A stretch of DNA of 64,000 nucleotides from Ruminobacter sp964520475 (GTDB lineage: Bacteria > Pseudomonadota > Gammaproteobacteria > Enterobacterales > Succinivibrionaceae). Location: contig CAZFNS010000001.1 of the NCBI GenBank assembly GCA_964520475.1, positions 168,073-232,072 of the forward strand, in the 5' to 3' direction. The notes below the pieces were generated by a model, which was not told the DNA's origin, did no database searches, and saw nothing but the letters and a program-made list of their open reading frames with translations. How positions within the stretch are numbered: position 1 is the first letter of the stretch; each line of letters begins with the position of its first letter. The translations under genes and the position numbers were made by a program. This document shows, one piece after another, positions 48,823-58,017 of the stretch.

Positions 48823-50198
48823 TTGTTCCCTCCGCAGTACGATTTGACGAATCCGGCGACTTCCTCCATATGCATGAAGTGCGCGCCCTTGACCGCGATG
48901 GTCAGAGGCCCGCCGGCGGCGAGGATTTCCTTAAGGCGCTCCTCGAGTTCCCCGCGCGTCGCGAAACTTTCGGCGTGTCCCGGGGCGAAGGCCCGGGCGG
49001 CCTCCGCCGCCAGGGGGCCCGCGGTCAGCAGCGCGTCGGCCTTGCCCCGGGCGTAGGCTCCGACCCGGGCGTGCAGCTCCGCGGCCCGCTCCCCGAGCTC
49101 GCCCATGTCCCCGAGAATGAAGATCCTTCTGCCCCCGAACAGCGCCAGGGTGTCCGCCGAGGCCATCACGGCGTTCACGGAGGCGTTGTAGGCGTCGTCG
49201 ATCAGGGTCACCTCGCCCAGCTTCTCGACGCTGAGCCGCCCCGGGGCCGGGGCCGTCCCGGACAGGCCCGCGGCGGTTTCCGCGAGCCCCGCGCCCGCCA
49301 TGCCGGCGAGCGCCGCGGCGCAGAGCGCGTTGGCGACGTTGTGTCTGCCGGAAACCCTGAGGCTTACCGGGGCCTCCCCGGCGGGCGTGACCAGCGTGAA
49401 GGAGAAACAGCCGTCCCCCGCGGCGGCGACGTTCTCGGCCCGGTAGGCGGCGTCCGCGCGGCCCCCGGCCGAGAAGGCCGTCAGTTTCATCCTGCCGCCG
49501 TACTCCTCCAGCCAGCGCCCGTAAAACTCGTTGTCGGCGTTCACCGCCCCGGGCAGGCCCCGCGCCGCGGCGTAGTCGAGGATCTCGCTTTTGGCCCGGT
49601 ACACCCCGTCGAGGCTGCCGAAGCCCTCGAGATGCGCGCAGCCGACGTTGTTGACGGCCACCGCGTCGGGCTCCGCGAGGCTCACCGAGGCGGCGATCTC
49701 GCCCGGGTGGTTGGCCCCCAGCTCGATCACCGCGTACTCGGTGCCGGCCTCTATCCCCAGCAGGGACAGGGGCACGCCCACCGCGTTGTTGAAATTGCCC
49801 GGGGTCGAGACGGTCCTGCCGGCGCGGGAGAGGATCGCCGCGGTCATTTCCTTGACCGTGGTCTTGCCGCACGTGCCCGTCACGCAGACGACCCGGGCCC
49901 GGCCGCGCCGGCGGTTCATTCGCCCGATGAGGCCGAGCGCCGCGGTCGTGTCCGCGACGACGATCTGGGGGATCCCCGCCGGGCAGACATGATCCGTCAC
50001 GACCGCCGCGGCCCCCTTTTTCTCCACTTCCCCGATGAAGTCGTGGGCGTCGAAGCTGGCGCCCCGCAGGGCCACGAACAGGGCCCCGCTCACGTCCTTG
50101 CGGGAATCGGTCTCGACCCGGGAGACGACGGGGTTCCCGCCGCCGGCGATCCGGCCGCCGATCCGCCCGGCTATTTCCTTCAAATCAGCTGGTATCAA
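48816..50198 (-). CDS. murF: UDP-MurNAc-tripeptide D-alanyl-D-alanine ligase MurF
   Basis: MurF adds D-Ala-D-Ala to complete the pentapeptide. The 460-residue product starts at a TTG at 50198 that overlaps the murE stop (TTGA). It reads MIPADLKEIAGRIGGRI, then VETDSRKDVSGALFVALRG, the ATP loop GTCGKTTVKEM, NNAVGVPLSLL, ELGANHPGEI and DAYNASVNAVMAS. The open frame continues upstream antisense to nothing and within murE, so the TTG choice rests on homology and coupling. Confidence 0.94.
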   Translation of the reverse strand: MIPADLKEIAGRIGGRIAGGGNPVVSRVETDSRKDVSGALFVALRGASFDAHDFIGEVEKKGAAAVVTDHVCPAGIPQIVVADTTAALGLIGRMNRRRGRARVVCVTGTCGKTTVKEMTAAILSRAGRTVSTPGNFNNAVGVPLSLLGIEAGTEYAVIELGANHPGEIAASVSLAEPDAVAVNNVGCAHLEGFGSLDGVYRAKSEILDYAAARGLPGAVNADNEFYGRWLEEYGGRMKLTAFSAGGRADAAYRAENVAAAGDGCFSFTLVTPAGEAPVSLRVSGRHNVANALCAAALAGMAGAGLAETAAGLSGTAPAPGRLSVEKLGEVTLIDDAYNASVNAVMASADTLALFGGRRIFILGDMGELGERAAELHARVGAYARGKADALLTAGPLAAEAARAFAPGHAESFATRGELEERLKEILAAGGPLTIAVKGAHFMHMEEVAGFVKSYCGGNKC

Positions 50199-51664
50199 TG
50201 CAGTTCCGCTCCCGTCAGTTCCGCGGCGACCTCGCGGTCGCTGTAATGGCGCCGCGTCTTGCCGACAATCTGGTAATCCTCGTGCCCTTTTCCCGCGACG
50301 AGAAGCACGTCGCCGGGCCCCAGGGCGGCGAAGGCCGCGGCCGTGGCGGCCCTGCGATCCTTCTCCACCGCGTAGTTGCCGTAGCCGCGGGCGCCCTCGA
50401 GCATCATGGCGATGATCCGGTCGGGATCCTCGGTGCGCGGATTGTCGTTGGTGAACACGACGTGGTCCGCGAGCCGGCACGCGATTTCCGCCATGACCGG
50501 CCGTTTCCCGGCGTCTCTGTCGCCCCCGCATCCGCAGACGCAGGTGACCTTGCCGAACCGGTGCTCCTTCACGGCCTCCAGAGCCTTCTCGAGGCCGTCC
50601 GGCGTGTGCGCGTAGTCGACCACGATCATGGGCTTGCCGGGAGTCCTGAAGCATTCCATTCTGCCGCGCACCGCCCGGAGCGCGCCCGCCGTCGCGGCGA
50701 GCTCCCCGAGGTCCGCCCCGTAAACGAGCAGCGCGCCCATGGCGCAGAGCGCGTTCTCCGCGTTGAATCCCCCGATGAGCGGGACGGTCAGCTCCGCCCG
50801 GCCGTACGAGCCGCCGACCGCGATCCGGATGCCGTGGGGCAGATAGTCGGTTTTTTCCGCGAAAAGCGTCCGTTCGCCGCCAATCGGCGCCGCGCCGTAC
50901 GCGAGGGCCCCGGGGAGCTTCGCGAGGAAGTCCCGGCCGACGGGGTCGCGCGCGTTCACGACGCAATTGCGGCTGTCGACGGACTCGAACAGCCTGAATT
51001 TGGCCGCGGCGTAATTCTCCATGGTGCCGTGGAAATCCAGGTGATCCCTGCTGAGGTTCGTGAAGGCCGCTATTTTGAACCTGAGCCCGCTCACCCGGTT
51101 GAGGGCGAGGCCGTGGGAGGAAACCTCCATGACGGCGGCCTCGGCGCCTTCGTTTCTCAGCCCGCGGAGGACGCGCTCCAGATCGGTCGCCGCGAGGGTC
51201 GTGTTCGGGCTCGGCCGCAGGTTCCCGTAGAACCCCGTCCCGAGCGTGCCGAGGAGCCCCGTCTTTTTCCCGAGGGCGCTGAGCCAGCCGGCGATAAGGT
51301 GCGTGACGGTGGTTTTGCCGTTGGTGCCCGTGACCCCGATGAGGTCCAGCTCCGCCGACGGGCAGCCGTAGAAAACGGAAGCCACCGGGGCGAGCTTAAG
51401 CGCCAGATCCGCGGCGCCCACGCAGGGAACGCCCGTTTCCGGCGGGACGAACCCGTCGCCCGCGTCCTCGTAGAGCACCGCCGCGGCGCCTTTGCGCACG
51501 GCGTCGCCGATCGCGGTCCGCGCGTCGAAATTCGCGCCCCGGAGCGCGACGAACAGCGCCCCCGGGGTCACTTCCCTGCTGTCGGTGCAGAGCCCGCGGA
51601 TTTCCGCGTCGGGAGGATCCTTCATCAGGGATCCCAGCATATCCTTCAATCTTGCCATTTTCAT
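50195..51664 (-). CDS. murE: UDP-MurNAc-L-Ala-D-Glu meso-diaminopimelate ligase MurE
   Basis: MurE adds the third stem-peptide residue. The 489-residue protein has CTDSREVTPGALFVALRG, the ATP loop GTNGKTTVTHLIAG, MEVSSHGLALNRV and NLSRDHLDFHG. The DNPR motif in FTNDNPRTEDP marks specificity for meso-diaminopimelate over lysine. The ATG overlaps the ftsI stop (ATGA). The N-terminus could also begin two codons later. Confidence 0.96.
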   Translation of the reverse strand: MKMARLKDMLGSLMKDPPDAEIRGLCTDSREVTPGALFVALRGANFDARTAIGDAVRKGAAAVLYEDAGDGFVPPETGVPCVGAADLALKLAPVASVFYGCPSAELDLIGVTGTNGKTTVTHLIAGWLSALGKKTGLLGTLGTGFYGNLRPSPNTTLAATDLERVLRGLRNEGAEAAVMEVSSHGLALNRVSGLRFKIAAFTNLSRDHLDFHGTMENYAAAKFRLFESVDSRNCVVNARDPVGRDFLAKLPGALAYGAAPIGGERTLFAEKTDYLPHGIRIAVGGSYGRAELTVPLIGGFNAENALCAMGALLVYGADLGELAATAGALRAVRGRMECFRTPGKPMIVVDYAHTPDGLEKALEAVKEHRFGKVTCVCGCGGDRDAGKRPVMAEIACRLADHVVFTNDNPRTEDPDRIIAMMLEGARGYGNYAVEKDRRAATAAAFAALGPGDVLLVAGKGHEDYQIVGKTRRHYSDREVAAELTGAELH

Positions 51665-53523
51665 CCTCGGCCGGCGCCCGCCGCCTTTGCGGCCGCCAGG
51701 GCGGCCCTGTCCTTGTCCCGCAGCGTTTTCATGCTGCCGTCCGGATTGAGATCGTCGGGCGGGACGTTGTAGAGTTCCAGCACCCTGCCCATGACGTCCG
51801 CGAACACGGGTCCGGCCACCGTGCCGCCGAAAAACTTGCCGGCGTGCGGCTCGAAAATGACCACCGCCATGGCGAAACGGGGATTGCTCATGGGGGCTAT
51901 CCCGACGAAGGAGGCGAGGTACGACTTGCCGTAGCCGCCGCTCTCGGCCACTTTGGCCGTGCCCGTTTTGCCGCCCACCCGGTACCCCGGGATCCGGGCC
52001 AGCGTGCCCGTGCCGCCGCCTTCCACCACGGATTCGAGCGCCTCGAGCATGCGCGCGGTCTCCGCGGCGTTCAGCACCCTGGTGCCGGCGGGCGGCGCGC
52101 TTACTTTGGTGATGGACAGCGGTTTCCTGACGCCCCGGTTCGCGAAGATGCTGTACGCCTGGGCGATCTGCAGCGGCGTGGCCCTGATGCGGTAGCCGTA
52201 GCCCATGGTGGCGCGCTCGATGTCGCTTATCCGGCCCTTGCTCCTGATTTTGGGCAGGAACCCGGGCGACTCGCCGATGAGGCCGAGATTGGTGCGGCTG
52301 CCGTAGCCGAAGGCCGCGAGCGTGTCGACGATCTCGCCGGCTTTCATGGTCAGGGCGACGCGCGCCATGCCGATGTTGGAGGAAAACCTGATTATTTCCC
52401 TGAGGTTGCCCGAGGCCATTTTGTGGCTGTCGGATATTCTCTTGCCGTTCACCTCGAAGGGCCGGCAGTCGAAAACGTCGTCCCAGCCGACGGTCTTGCG
52501 CGCGAGGGCCCCCATCGCGATCAGCGGCTTGGTGGTGGAGCCCGGCTCGTACGAGTCCGTCACCGCCCGGTTGCGCGCCTTTCTCGACTCGTAGGATTCC
52601 AGGCTGTTCGGGTTGTAGGACGGGGAGTTGACCATGGCGAGGATCTCGCCGGTCCAGGCGTCGATGAGCACCAGCGTGCCCGAGGTGGCCTGATTGATCT
52701 CCACGGCGTACTTGAGGGCCGTGTAGGCTTTGAGCTGCAGGCGCTCATCGATGCTCAGGAACAGGTCGCCGGCCTTCTTCTCCTCGAGGACGGTGCCCAC
52801 GTTTTCGATGAAATTGTTCTCGTTGTCTTTCTTGAAGCGCTGCTTGCCGGGAACGGACAGCAGATAATCGTTGAACTGCTTCTCGATGCCCTCGGTGCCT
52901 ATGCCGTCGATGTCGGTCCGGCCGATAAGATGGGCGTTGACCTCGGCGGTGGGGTAGTAGCGGTGCAGGATCTGCGACTGGTTGACCCCCGGGATGGCGA
53001 GTTCCCGGATCCGGCTCAGGGCGAAGCTGTCCACCTCTTTGGCCAGGACGATTTCGCCCCGGTCGGAGGAGAAGATCTTGCGGCGCATGTTCCGGTAGCA
53101 CTCGTCCCGGGCCGGGCCGGGAGCCGCCGGATCCCCGCAGTCGCACACGTGGCACGCGAGCTCCTTAAGCTTATCCTCCATGGCCGCCCGGACGGCGGGT
53201 TTCCGGAGGGCCTCGTGGAAGGACTTCCGGTAAAGGGACACCGAGTAGGCGGGCACGCTGACGGCCAGCTGCTCGCCGTTGCGGTCCAGGATCATGCCGC
53301 GCTTCTGGCTGTCCTTCTTGATCCTGACGATCCGGTCGTTGCCCTTGGCGATCAGCCAGCCCGGATCGTAGATCATGACGTAGAAGAGCCGGGCGGCGAT
53401 GCCCAGGACGACGACCAGCACCGCCGCCAGGATCAGGACGGTCCGTCCCCGCGACACGAGCAGCTCCCCGCTGCCGCCGTTGCCGAACAGGGCCGTCAGA
53501 ACGCGCCTCGCCTGTTTATTCAT
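51661..53523 (-). CDS. ftsI: septal peptidoglycan transpeptidase FtsI (PBP3)
   Basis: FtsI cross-links septal peptidoglycan together with FtsW. The 620-residue protein has one membrane anchor (TVLILAAVLVVVLGIAARLFYV) and the N-terminal dimerisation domain. The transpeptidase domain has nucleophile Ser329 (EPGSTTKPL), SSN at 380-382 and GGKTGTAK near 520. An insertion of about 25 residues in the N-terminal domain carries Cys124, Cys127, Cys129 and Cys142, which E. coli FtsI does not have. The product overlaps murE and is itself overlapped by ftsL. Confidence 0.96.
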   Translation of the reverse strand: MNKQARRVLTALFGNGGSGELLVSRGRTVLILAAVLVVVLGIAARLFYVMIYDPGWLIAKGNDRIVRIKKDSQKRGMILDRNGEQLAVSVPAYSVSLYRKSFHEALRKPAVRAAMEDKLKELACHVCDCGDPAAPGPARDECYRNMRRKIFSSDRGEIVLAKEVDSFALSRIRELAIPGVNQSQILHRYYPTAEVNAHLIGRTDIDGIGTEGIEKQFNDYLLSVPGKQRFKKDNENNFIENVGTVLEEKKAGDLFLSIDERLQLKAYTALKYAVEINQATSGTLVLIDAWTGEILAMVNSPSYNPNSLESYESRKARNRAVTDSYEPGSTTKPLIAMGALARKTVGWDDVFDCRPFEVNGKRISDSHKMASGNLREIIRFSSNIGMARVALTMKAGEIVDTLAAFGYGSRTNLGLIGESPGFLPKIRSKGRISDIERATMGYGYRIRATPLQIAQAYSIFANRGVRKPLSITKVSAPPAGTRVLNAAETARMLEALESVVEGGGTGTLARIPGYRVGGKTGTAKVAESGGYGKSYLASFVGIAPMSNPRFAMAVVIFEPHAGKFFGGTVAGPVFADVMGRVLELYNVPPDDLNPDGSMKTLRDKDRAALAAAKAAGAGRG

Positions 53524-53878
53524 CGCCGGTCACCGCCGCCTTGCGCAAATCGACGACCCTGCGGCTGTCCACGGCGGGCTCCGTCATGTTCAGGCTCCGC
53601 TTGGCCACGTCCCTGATGTGCGAGTATTCCGCCAGGGTCTGCTGCTCCAGTCTGAGATGCTGGTACTCCTGGTAGAGCCGATCCTGCTGCGCGTATTCGT
53701 TGTTTATTTCTATGTTGACGTTTCTGGTTTCCTGGACTTCGGAGATCAGCATGCAGCTGACGGCGAGGGCGGCCGCCAGGCTCGCGAAAAAGAAGATGTT
53801 GTTTCTGCAGTAAACGATGACCCGCTCCCTCAGGCCGGGCTCGTCGGCAGGGACGGCTTCGTTAGCGTCAAATGTCAT
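53516..53878 (-). CDS. ftsL: cell division protein FtsL
   Basis: FtsL is a small bitopic divisome protein that pairs with FtsB through a periplasmic coiled coil. The 120-residue product has one membrane helix (NIFFFASLAAALAVSCMLI). A heptad-like region follows (ETRNVNIEINNEYAQQDRLYQEYQHLRLEQQTLAEYSHIRD), then SLNMTEP, which matches the usual FtsL end (AxxxLxMxxP). Position between rsmH and ftsI supports the call. Both ends overlap neighbouring genes. Confidence 0.9.
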   Translation of the reverse strand: MTFDANEAVPADEPGLRERVIVYCRNNIFFFASLAAALAVSCMLISEVQETRNVNIEINNEYAQQDRLYQEYQHLRLEQQTLAEYSHIRDVAKRSLNMTEPAVDSRRVVDLRKAAVTGDE

Positions 53879-54809
53879 AGTTCCACCTTCTGGCCGCTCT
53901 CAGGACGGCGCTGCGCGCGCGGGGGTTCGCCGCGATCTCGGCCGCGGAGGGGTAAACCGGCCCGCCTTCGGTCCGGAAAGTCCTGGTCCGGAGAATCGCG
54001 CTTTCCTCGACCGGCAGGCCCCGCGGCGGCGGGACGCCCCTTTCCGCCTTTCTCATGAAATTCTTTACGATGCGATCCTCGAGCGAATGGAAGCTGATGA
54101 CCGCGAGGACCCCGCCCGGGGCCAGCAGCCCGGCGGCGTTTTCCAGAGCCCGCCCGACCTGGTCGAGCTCGCCGTTGACCAGTATCCGGATCGCCTGGAA
54201 GCTCCGGGTGGCGGGGTGCCGGCCCTTTTCCCGCGCCGGCACGGCCCGGGCTATCAGGGCGGCGAGATCGCCCGTGGTCCCGAAAGGTTTTTCCGCCCGG
54301 CGGCGCACCGCGGCCGCGGCGATTTTCCGGGCGAATCTTTCCTCGCCGTAATCGCGCAGGACCCGCGCGATTTCCCTCTCCCCGGCGGAGTTTATCCAGT
54401 CGGCCGCGCTGAAGCCCGAGGACGGATCCATCCTCATGTCCAGGGGGCCGTCGTTCATGAAGCTGAAACCCCGGGACGGATCGTCGAGCTGGGGTGAGGA
54501 AACCCCGAGATCGAGCAGCATGCCGCTGAGCCCGCCGGCCGCGCCGTAGGGTTCGAGCAGGCGCGGGGCGTCGGCGAAGCAGCCGCGGATCGCGCGGAAC
54601 CGGGGGTCGCCGATCGCGGCGGCCGCCCCGACCGCCTCGGGATCGCGGTCGATGGCGAACAGGCGCCCGCCGGGGCCGAGCCGCGCCAGGATCTCCCGGG
54701 AATGGCCGCCGCGGCCGAACGTGCAGTCGAGGTAGGCGCCGCCGGGCCGGACGTCCAGCGCGTCGACCGCCTCTTTGAGCAGAACCGTCTTGTGGCTATA
54801 GTCGTTCAT
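53868..54809 (-). CDS. rsmH: 16S rRNA (cytosine1402-N4)-methyltransferase RsmH (MraW)
   Basis: RsmH methylates N4 of C1402 in the ribosomal P site; RsmI, encoded nearby, adds the 2'-O-methyl group to the same base. From the ATG at 54809 the 313-residue protein (E. coli 313) starts MNDYSHKTVLLKEAVDAL. It has TFGRGGHSREILARL, GGLSGMLLDLGVSSPQLDD, RGFSFMNDGPLDMRMD and ISFHSLEDRIVKNF. There is no strong ribosome-binding site. It is the first gene of the dcw cluster here, as mraZ is missing; its start is about 80 bp after the RNase P RNA. Confidence 0.96.
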   Translation of the reverse strand: MNDYSHKTVLLKEAVDALDVRPGGAYLDCTFGRGGHSREILARLGPGGRLFAIDRDPEAVGAAAAIGDPRFRAIRGCFADAPRLLEPYGAAGGLSGMLLDLGVSSPQLDDPSRGFSFMNDGPLDMRMDPSSGFSAADWINSAGEREIARVLRDYGEERFARKIAAAAVRRRAEKPFGTTGDLAALIARAVPAREKGRHPATRSFQAIRILVNGELDQVGRALENAAGLLAPGGVLAVISFHSLEDRIVKNFMRKAERGVPPPRGLPVEESAILRTRTFRTEGGPVYPSAAEIAANPRARSAVLRAARRWNYDI

Positions 54810-54889
54810 ATACGGCAGTCTGTCCGTAAAATCCGGTTCGCGGCAAAGCCGCCGGAACCCGGGCCCGGGACCCGGGGAAACGAAACCGA

Positions 54890-55257
54890 AGGTGAGCCGG
54901 CCTGTAAGCCGGGTTCTGTCTGATTGCTCAGCGGTAATCATTCATCTGGACCGGCGGTCGCCCGCCGGTTCTAGCGACCAACCCGCCTCTTACGCGGGCA
55001 GCGTCAACGAGGCCTATTAGGTCTTGCTCCGGGTGGAGTTTGCAGAGCCATGAATTGTCGCCAATCATGCGGTGCGCTCTTACCGCACCTTTTCACCCTT
55101 GCCGCGAACGGCGGTTTGTTTTCTGTTGCACTGGTCGTGGATTCGCATCCCCTAGGCGTTACCTAGCACCCTGCCCTGCGGAGCCCGGACTTTCCTCCCC
55201 CTCGCGCGTATGCTTTTTACGCACGGCCGCGAAGCGGCGATTACCCGGCCGGCTCAC
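54890..55257 (-). ncRNA. rnpB: RNase P RNA (M1 RNA, bacterial type A)
   Basis: This RNA is the catalytic subunit that matures tRNA 5' ends. On the minus strand the conserved AGGAAAGTCCGGGCTCC appears at 55178-55194. Downstream are GGGCAGGGTG, CCACGACCAGTGCAACAGA, the GGTAAGAGCGCACCGC stem, and CAAACTCCACCCGGAGCAAG. Near the 3' end AGATGAATGATTACCGC and ACAGAACCCGGCTTAC are followed by CTCACCT. The 5' part pairs with the 3' part (GAGCCGGCC region). The length of about 368 nt is close to E. coli M1 (377). The ends are set from the promoter and the 3' consensus, accurate to a few bases. Confidence 0.95.
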
Positions 55258-55263
55258 ACGCAG

Positions 55264-55292
55264 ATTATACCATACAATGCGCGTCTTGTCCG
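55264..55292 (-). promoter_or_regulatory. promoter of rnpB
   Basis: On the minus strand TATAAT (55264-55269) is preceded by TGG, giving an extended -10. CGGACA lies 17 bp upstream (55287-55292) and matches the -35 consensus at 4 of 6. It lies immediately beyond the rsmI stop. Confidence 0.75.
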
Positions 55293-55298
55293 ACATAT

Positions 55299-56183
55299 TC
55301 AGCCGCCGCCGTCCCCCGCGGGACCGTCCGTTTCCCGGCCGCCGCCTTCCGCGATCAGCCGGGCGTAGAGATCGTTTTTGCGCAGGCCGTACATCCGCGC
55401 GGCGACGGCGGCGGCCTTCCGGGCGGGGAGTTCCTCCGCGAGGAGGCGCAGCAGTTTCAGCGCCTCCGGGGGAACCCCGTCCGCTTTTTCCTTATCGGGC
55501 GGGGCGAGAACGATGACCATTTCCCCCTTCAGGAAGCCCGGGTCGGCCCGCAGGGCCCCGGCGAGCCCGGCGCAGGTCGCGTAGTACTTCGTTTCGAACG
55601 CCTTGGTGAGCTCCCGCGCGACCATGACCTTCCGGTCCCCGAAAATCTCGGCGAGGATCCCGGCGGTCGCGAGGATGCGGCGCGGCGCCTCGTAAAAAAT
55701 CAGCGTGCGCTCCTCTTCTTTCAGAGAGGACAGTTTCTCGCGCAGGGCCGCTTCCCGGACCGGCAGGAACCCCTCGAAGGCGAACCGGTCGCTCGGCAGG
55801 CCCGAGGCGCTCAGGGCCGTTATCGCGGCGCAGGCGCCGGGCAGCGGGAAAACGGCGATGTTTTTCTCCACGCACGCGGCGACCAGGCGGTACCCGGGAT
55901 CGGACACCACGGGCGTGCCCGCGTCGGAAATCAGCGCGACCGAGTGTCCCTCCTCTATGAGCCCGGCGATCTCTCCGGCCCGCGCGCTTTCGTTGTGGTC
56001 GTGGAAGCTGACGAGCCTGGGGGATTTGACCCCGATCCGCTCGAGCAGGGGCAGGGAATGCCTGGTGTCCTCGGCGCAGATGATGTCGACGTTTCTGAGC
56101 ACCTCGCAGGCTCTCAGGGTGATGTCGTCCATGTTCCCGATCGGCGTCGGGACGACGTACAGGGCATTCTGAATTTCGCGCAT
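55299..56183 (-). CDS. rsmI: 16S rRNA (cytidine1402-2'-O)-methyltransferase RsmI
   Basis: RsmI 2'-O-methylates C1402 of 16S rRNA. The 294-residue protein (E. coli 286) has ALYVVPTPIGNMDDITLRACEVL, AEDTRHSLPLLE, SFHDHNE, LISDAGTPVVSDPGYRLV and PLPGACAAITALSASGLPSDRFAFEGFLP. These are the tetrapyrrole-methylase fold motifs of the family. It is divergent from lpoA, as in E. coli, and lies upstream of rnpB and rsmH. Confidence 0.96.
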   Translation of the reverse strand: MREIQNALYVVPTPIGNMDDITLRACEVLRNVDIICAEDTRHSLPLLERIGVKSPRLVSFHDHNESARAGEIAGLIEEGHSVALISDAGTPVVSDPGYRLVAACVEKNIAVFPLPGACAAITALSASGLPSDRFAFEGFLPVREAALREKLSSLKEEERTLIFYEAPRRILATAGILAEIFGDRKVMVARELTKAFETKYYATCAGLAGALRADPGFLKGEMVIVLAPPDKEKADGVPPEALKLLRLLAEELPARKAAAVAARMYGLRKNDLYARLIAEGGGRETDGPAGDGGG

Positions 56184-56223
56184 ATTTTAACGACCTTTTT
56201 CACTTGAGGACAGGCAAAGTGTG

Positions 56224-56229
56224 TATAAT
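56224..56229 (+). promoter_or_regulatory. -10 element of lpoA promoter
   Basis: A perfect TATAAT lies 55 bp before the lpoA ATG in the rsmI-lpoA divergent gap. The TTGAGG at 56204-56209 is too close (14 bp) to be a normal -35. Confidence 0.5.
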
Positions 56230-56283
56230 AGCACCTGTCAGACAACAGTTAGTCCCGAGAATCGGCAAATGTCCGGAGACGTT

Positions 56284-58014
56284 ATGCATTTTAAATTATC
56301 CGCGTTTGTTTACATACTCCTATTTTTGACCGTTCTGAACGCCTGCAGCGTGCTGACCGGCCATGACTCGTCCCTGAAGCCCCAGCCCTTCGGCAAGCTC
56401 GAGCACAACTCCGAATGGTACTCGGATCAGCTGAGCGCCTCGGATCCCGAATACAACTACGACTGGCAGATCCTGCTCGCCAGGGCGTACTCGCACGAAG
56501 GCAACACCCGCGCGGCTTCGGAAGTCCTGAAGCAGATGCGCGAGACGGCCGTCACCCCCCTGCAGGGCAACATAGCGGACATCATCGAGGCCCAGGTGAA
56601 GGCCAGATCCGGCAACGTCAGGGCGGCGCGGCAGCTGCTCGACTCGGTCAGCGTCATCTCCCTTCCGCCCGGGGCCGCGACCTACTACCATTCCCTGAAC
56701 GGCCGGGTCAGCGAGTCGGGCGGGCTTTACCTCCAGGCGGGCCAAAGCTACCTGAGCCTCGCCGAGAACCTGCCGGAAAGCGAGCGCCCCCAGGCGTACC
56801 AGCGGGCCTCCGCGGCTCTCGCCAAAGCCTCGCCCAAGGATCTGGTCGCCGGATACAAGCAGTCTCAGGATAAGATCTCCCGCGGCTTCATGCAGTACTT
56901 CCTCATCGCCAAGAACCGCAGCGACGCCTCGCGCGCCCGGCTGATGGAAAAATTCGCGGAAAAATATCCCGACCACCCGCTCACCGCCAACGCCAAGGCC
57001 GGATCGCGGCAGACCGGGGCGGCCCCGGCCGGGGGCGCTCCCGACAACATCGGCGGCGGCGACACCATCGCGGTGTTCCTGCCCCTCACCGGGCCTTACG
57101 CCAAAATCATCGGCCAGCCGGTCAAGATGGGCATCCTGCACTCGTACCGCGACCGGGGCATAAGCGTCAAGCTCAAGTTCTACGACACCTCGGCCGGCAC
57201 GATCACGTCCCTTTACCGGGAGTCGCAGAACGACGGCGCCCGGGTCATCATCGGCCCGATCATCAAAGAGGAGGTCGACCAGCTGATCGCCCTCAATCCG
57301 GCGGTTCCGGTCATCGCCCTCAACACCGCCAAGAACCTGTCCGAGGACGCCGCGGGCGGCGGCCGGGTGTTCTACCTGACGCTGACCCCCGAAAACGACA
57401 TGTACAACGCCATGCTCGAAATGACGAAGGATCGCGTGCAGAAGCCGGTGATCATCGCCCCGAAAAACGAGCGCGGGGACCGCGTCGCCGGAGCCCTCAA
57501 CAGCTTCTGGCTGCGGCAGAACGGCAGCCCCGTCAACCTGTGCTATTACGGCGACATGAACTCCATCGAGGGCAACGTCAACGGGTGCCTCAACGGCTAC
57601 AACAGCTACGACGGCGTGTACATCTACGGGACTCCCGTCGAGACCGCCAAGATCAGGGACTCGGCCCGGGGCTACATCGGGGACAGCGCGCTCTACTACG
57701 CCGGCTCGAAGAGCAACGACGGGCTTTCCCAGACCGCCATCGCCCAGAGCCTCAAGGGCATCAAGCTCGGCGATCAGCCGTGGATGCTGAAGGACAGCAA
57801 CGCCAAGTCCAAAGTGCAGGCTCTGCTGCCGAAGGCGAACGGCGACACCCTGAGAAGCTTCGCCATCGGCTACGACGCGCTGAACCTGGCTCTGCACCTC
57901 AACGACATGATCACGGGAGACGACAGCTCCATCAGGGGCCTGAGCGGGGACATCAGCATCGGCCCGGACGGCCGGCTCCGGAGGATCATAACCTGGGAGA
58001 TTATGGGAAACTGA
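56284..58014 (+). CDS. lpoA: penicillin-binding protein activator lipoprotein LpoA
   Basis: LpoA is an outer-membrane lipoprotein that reaches through the periplasm and stimulates PBP1A. From the ATG at 56284 (GGAG upstream) the 576-residue product has a lipoprotein signal with lipobox LNAC. A TPR-like N-terminal domain covers residues 35-240 (WQILLARAYSHEGNTRAASEVL). After a short Pro/Gly linker the C-terminal type I periplasmic-binding-like domain follows (DTIAVFLPLTGPYAKIIGQPVKMGI, VIIGPIIKEEVDQLIALNP). Position next to rsmI and a diaA-like gene matches E. coli, except that yraN is missing. Confidence 0.93.
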   Translation: MHFKLSAFVYILLFLTVLNACSVLTGHDSSLKPQPFGKLEHNSEWYSDQLSASDPEYNYDWQILLARAYSHEGNTRAASEVLKQMRETAVTPLQGNIADIIEAQVKARSGNVRAARQLLDSVSVISLPPGAATYYHSLNGRVSESGGLYLQAGQSYLSLAENLPESERPQAYQRASAALAKASPKDLVAGYKQSQDKISRGFMQYFLIAKNRSDASRARLMEKFAEKYPDHPLTANAKAGSRQTGAAPAGGAPDNIGGGDTIAVFLPLTGPYAKIIGQPVKMGILHSYRDRGISVKLKFYDTSAGTITSLYRESQNDGARVIIGPIIKEEVDQLIALNPAVPVIALNTAKNLSEDAAGGGRVFYLTLTPENDMYNAMLEMTKDRVQKPVIIAPKNERGDRVAGALNSFWLRQNGSPVNLCYYGDMNSIEGNVNGCLNGYNSYDGVYIYGTPVETAKIRDSARGYIGDSALYYAGSKSNDGLSQTAIAQSLKGIKLGDQPWMLKDSNAKSKVQALLPKANGDTLRSFAIGYDALNLALHLNDMITGDDSSIRGLSGDISIGPDGRLRRIITWEIMGN

Positions 58015-58017
58015 CCG

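Noticed and set aside
50199..50966. Longer MurF N-terminus from the open upstream frame
   Set aside because: The extension overlaps murE in a shadow frame and has no similarity to MurF; the TTG at 50198 gives the expected N-terminus with translational coupling.
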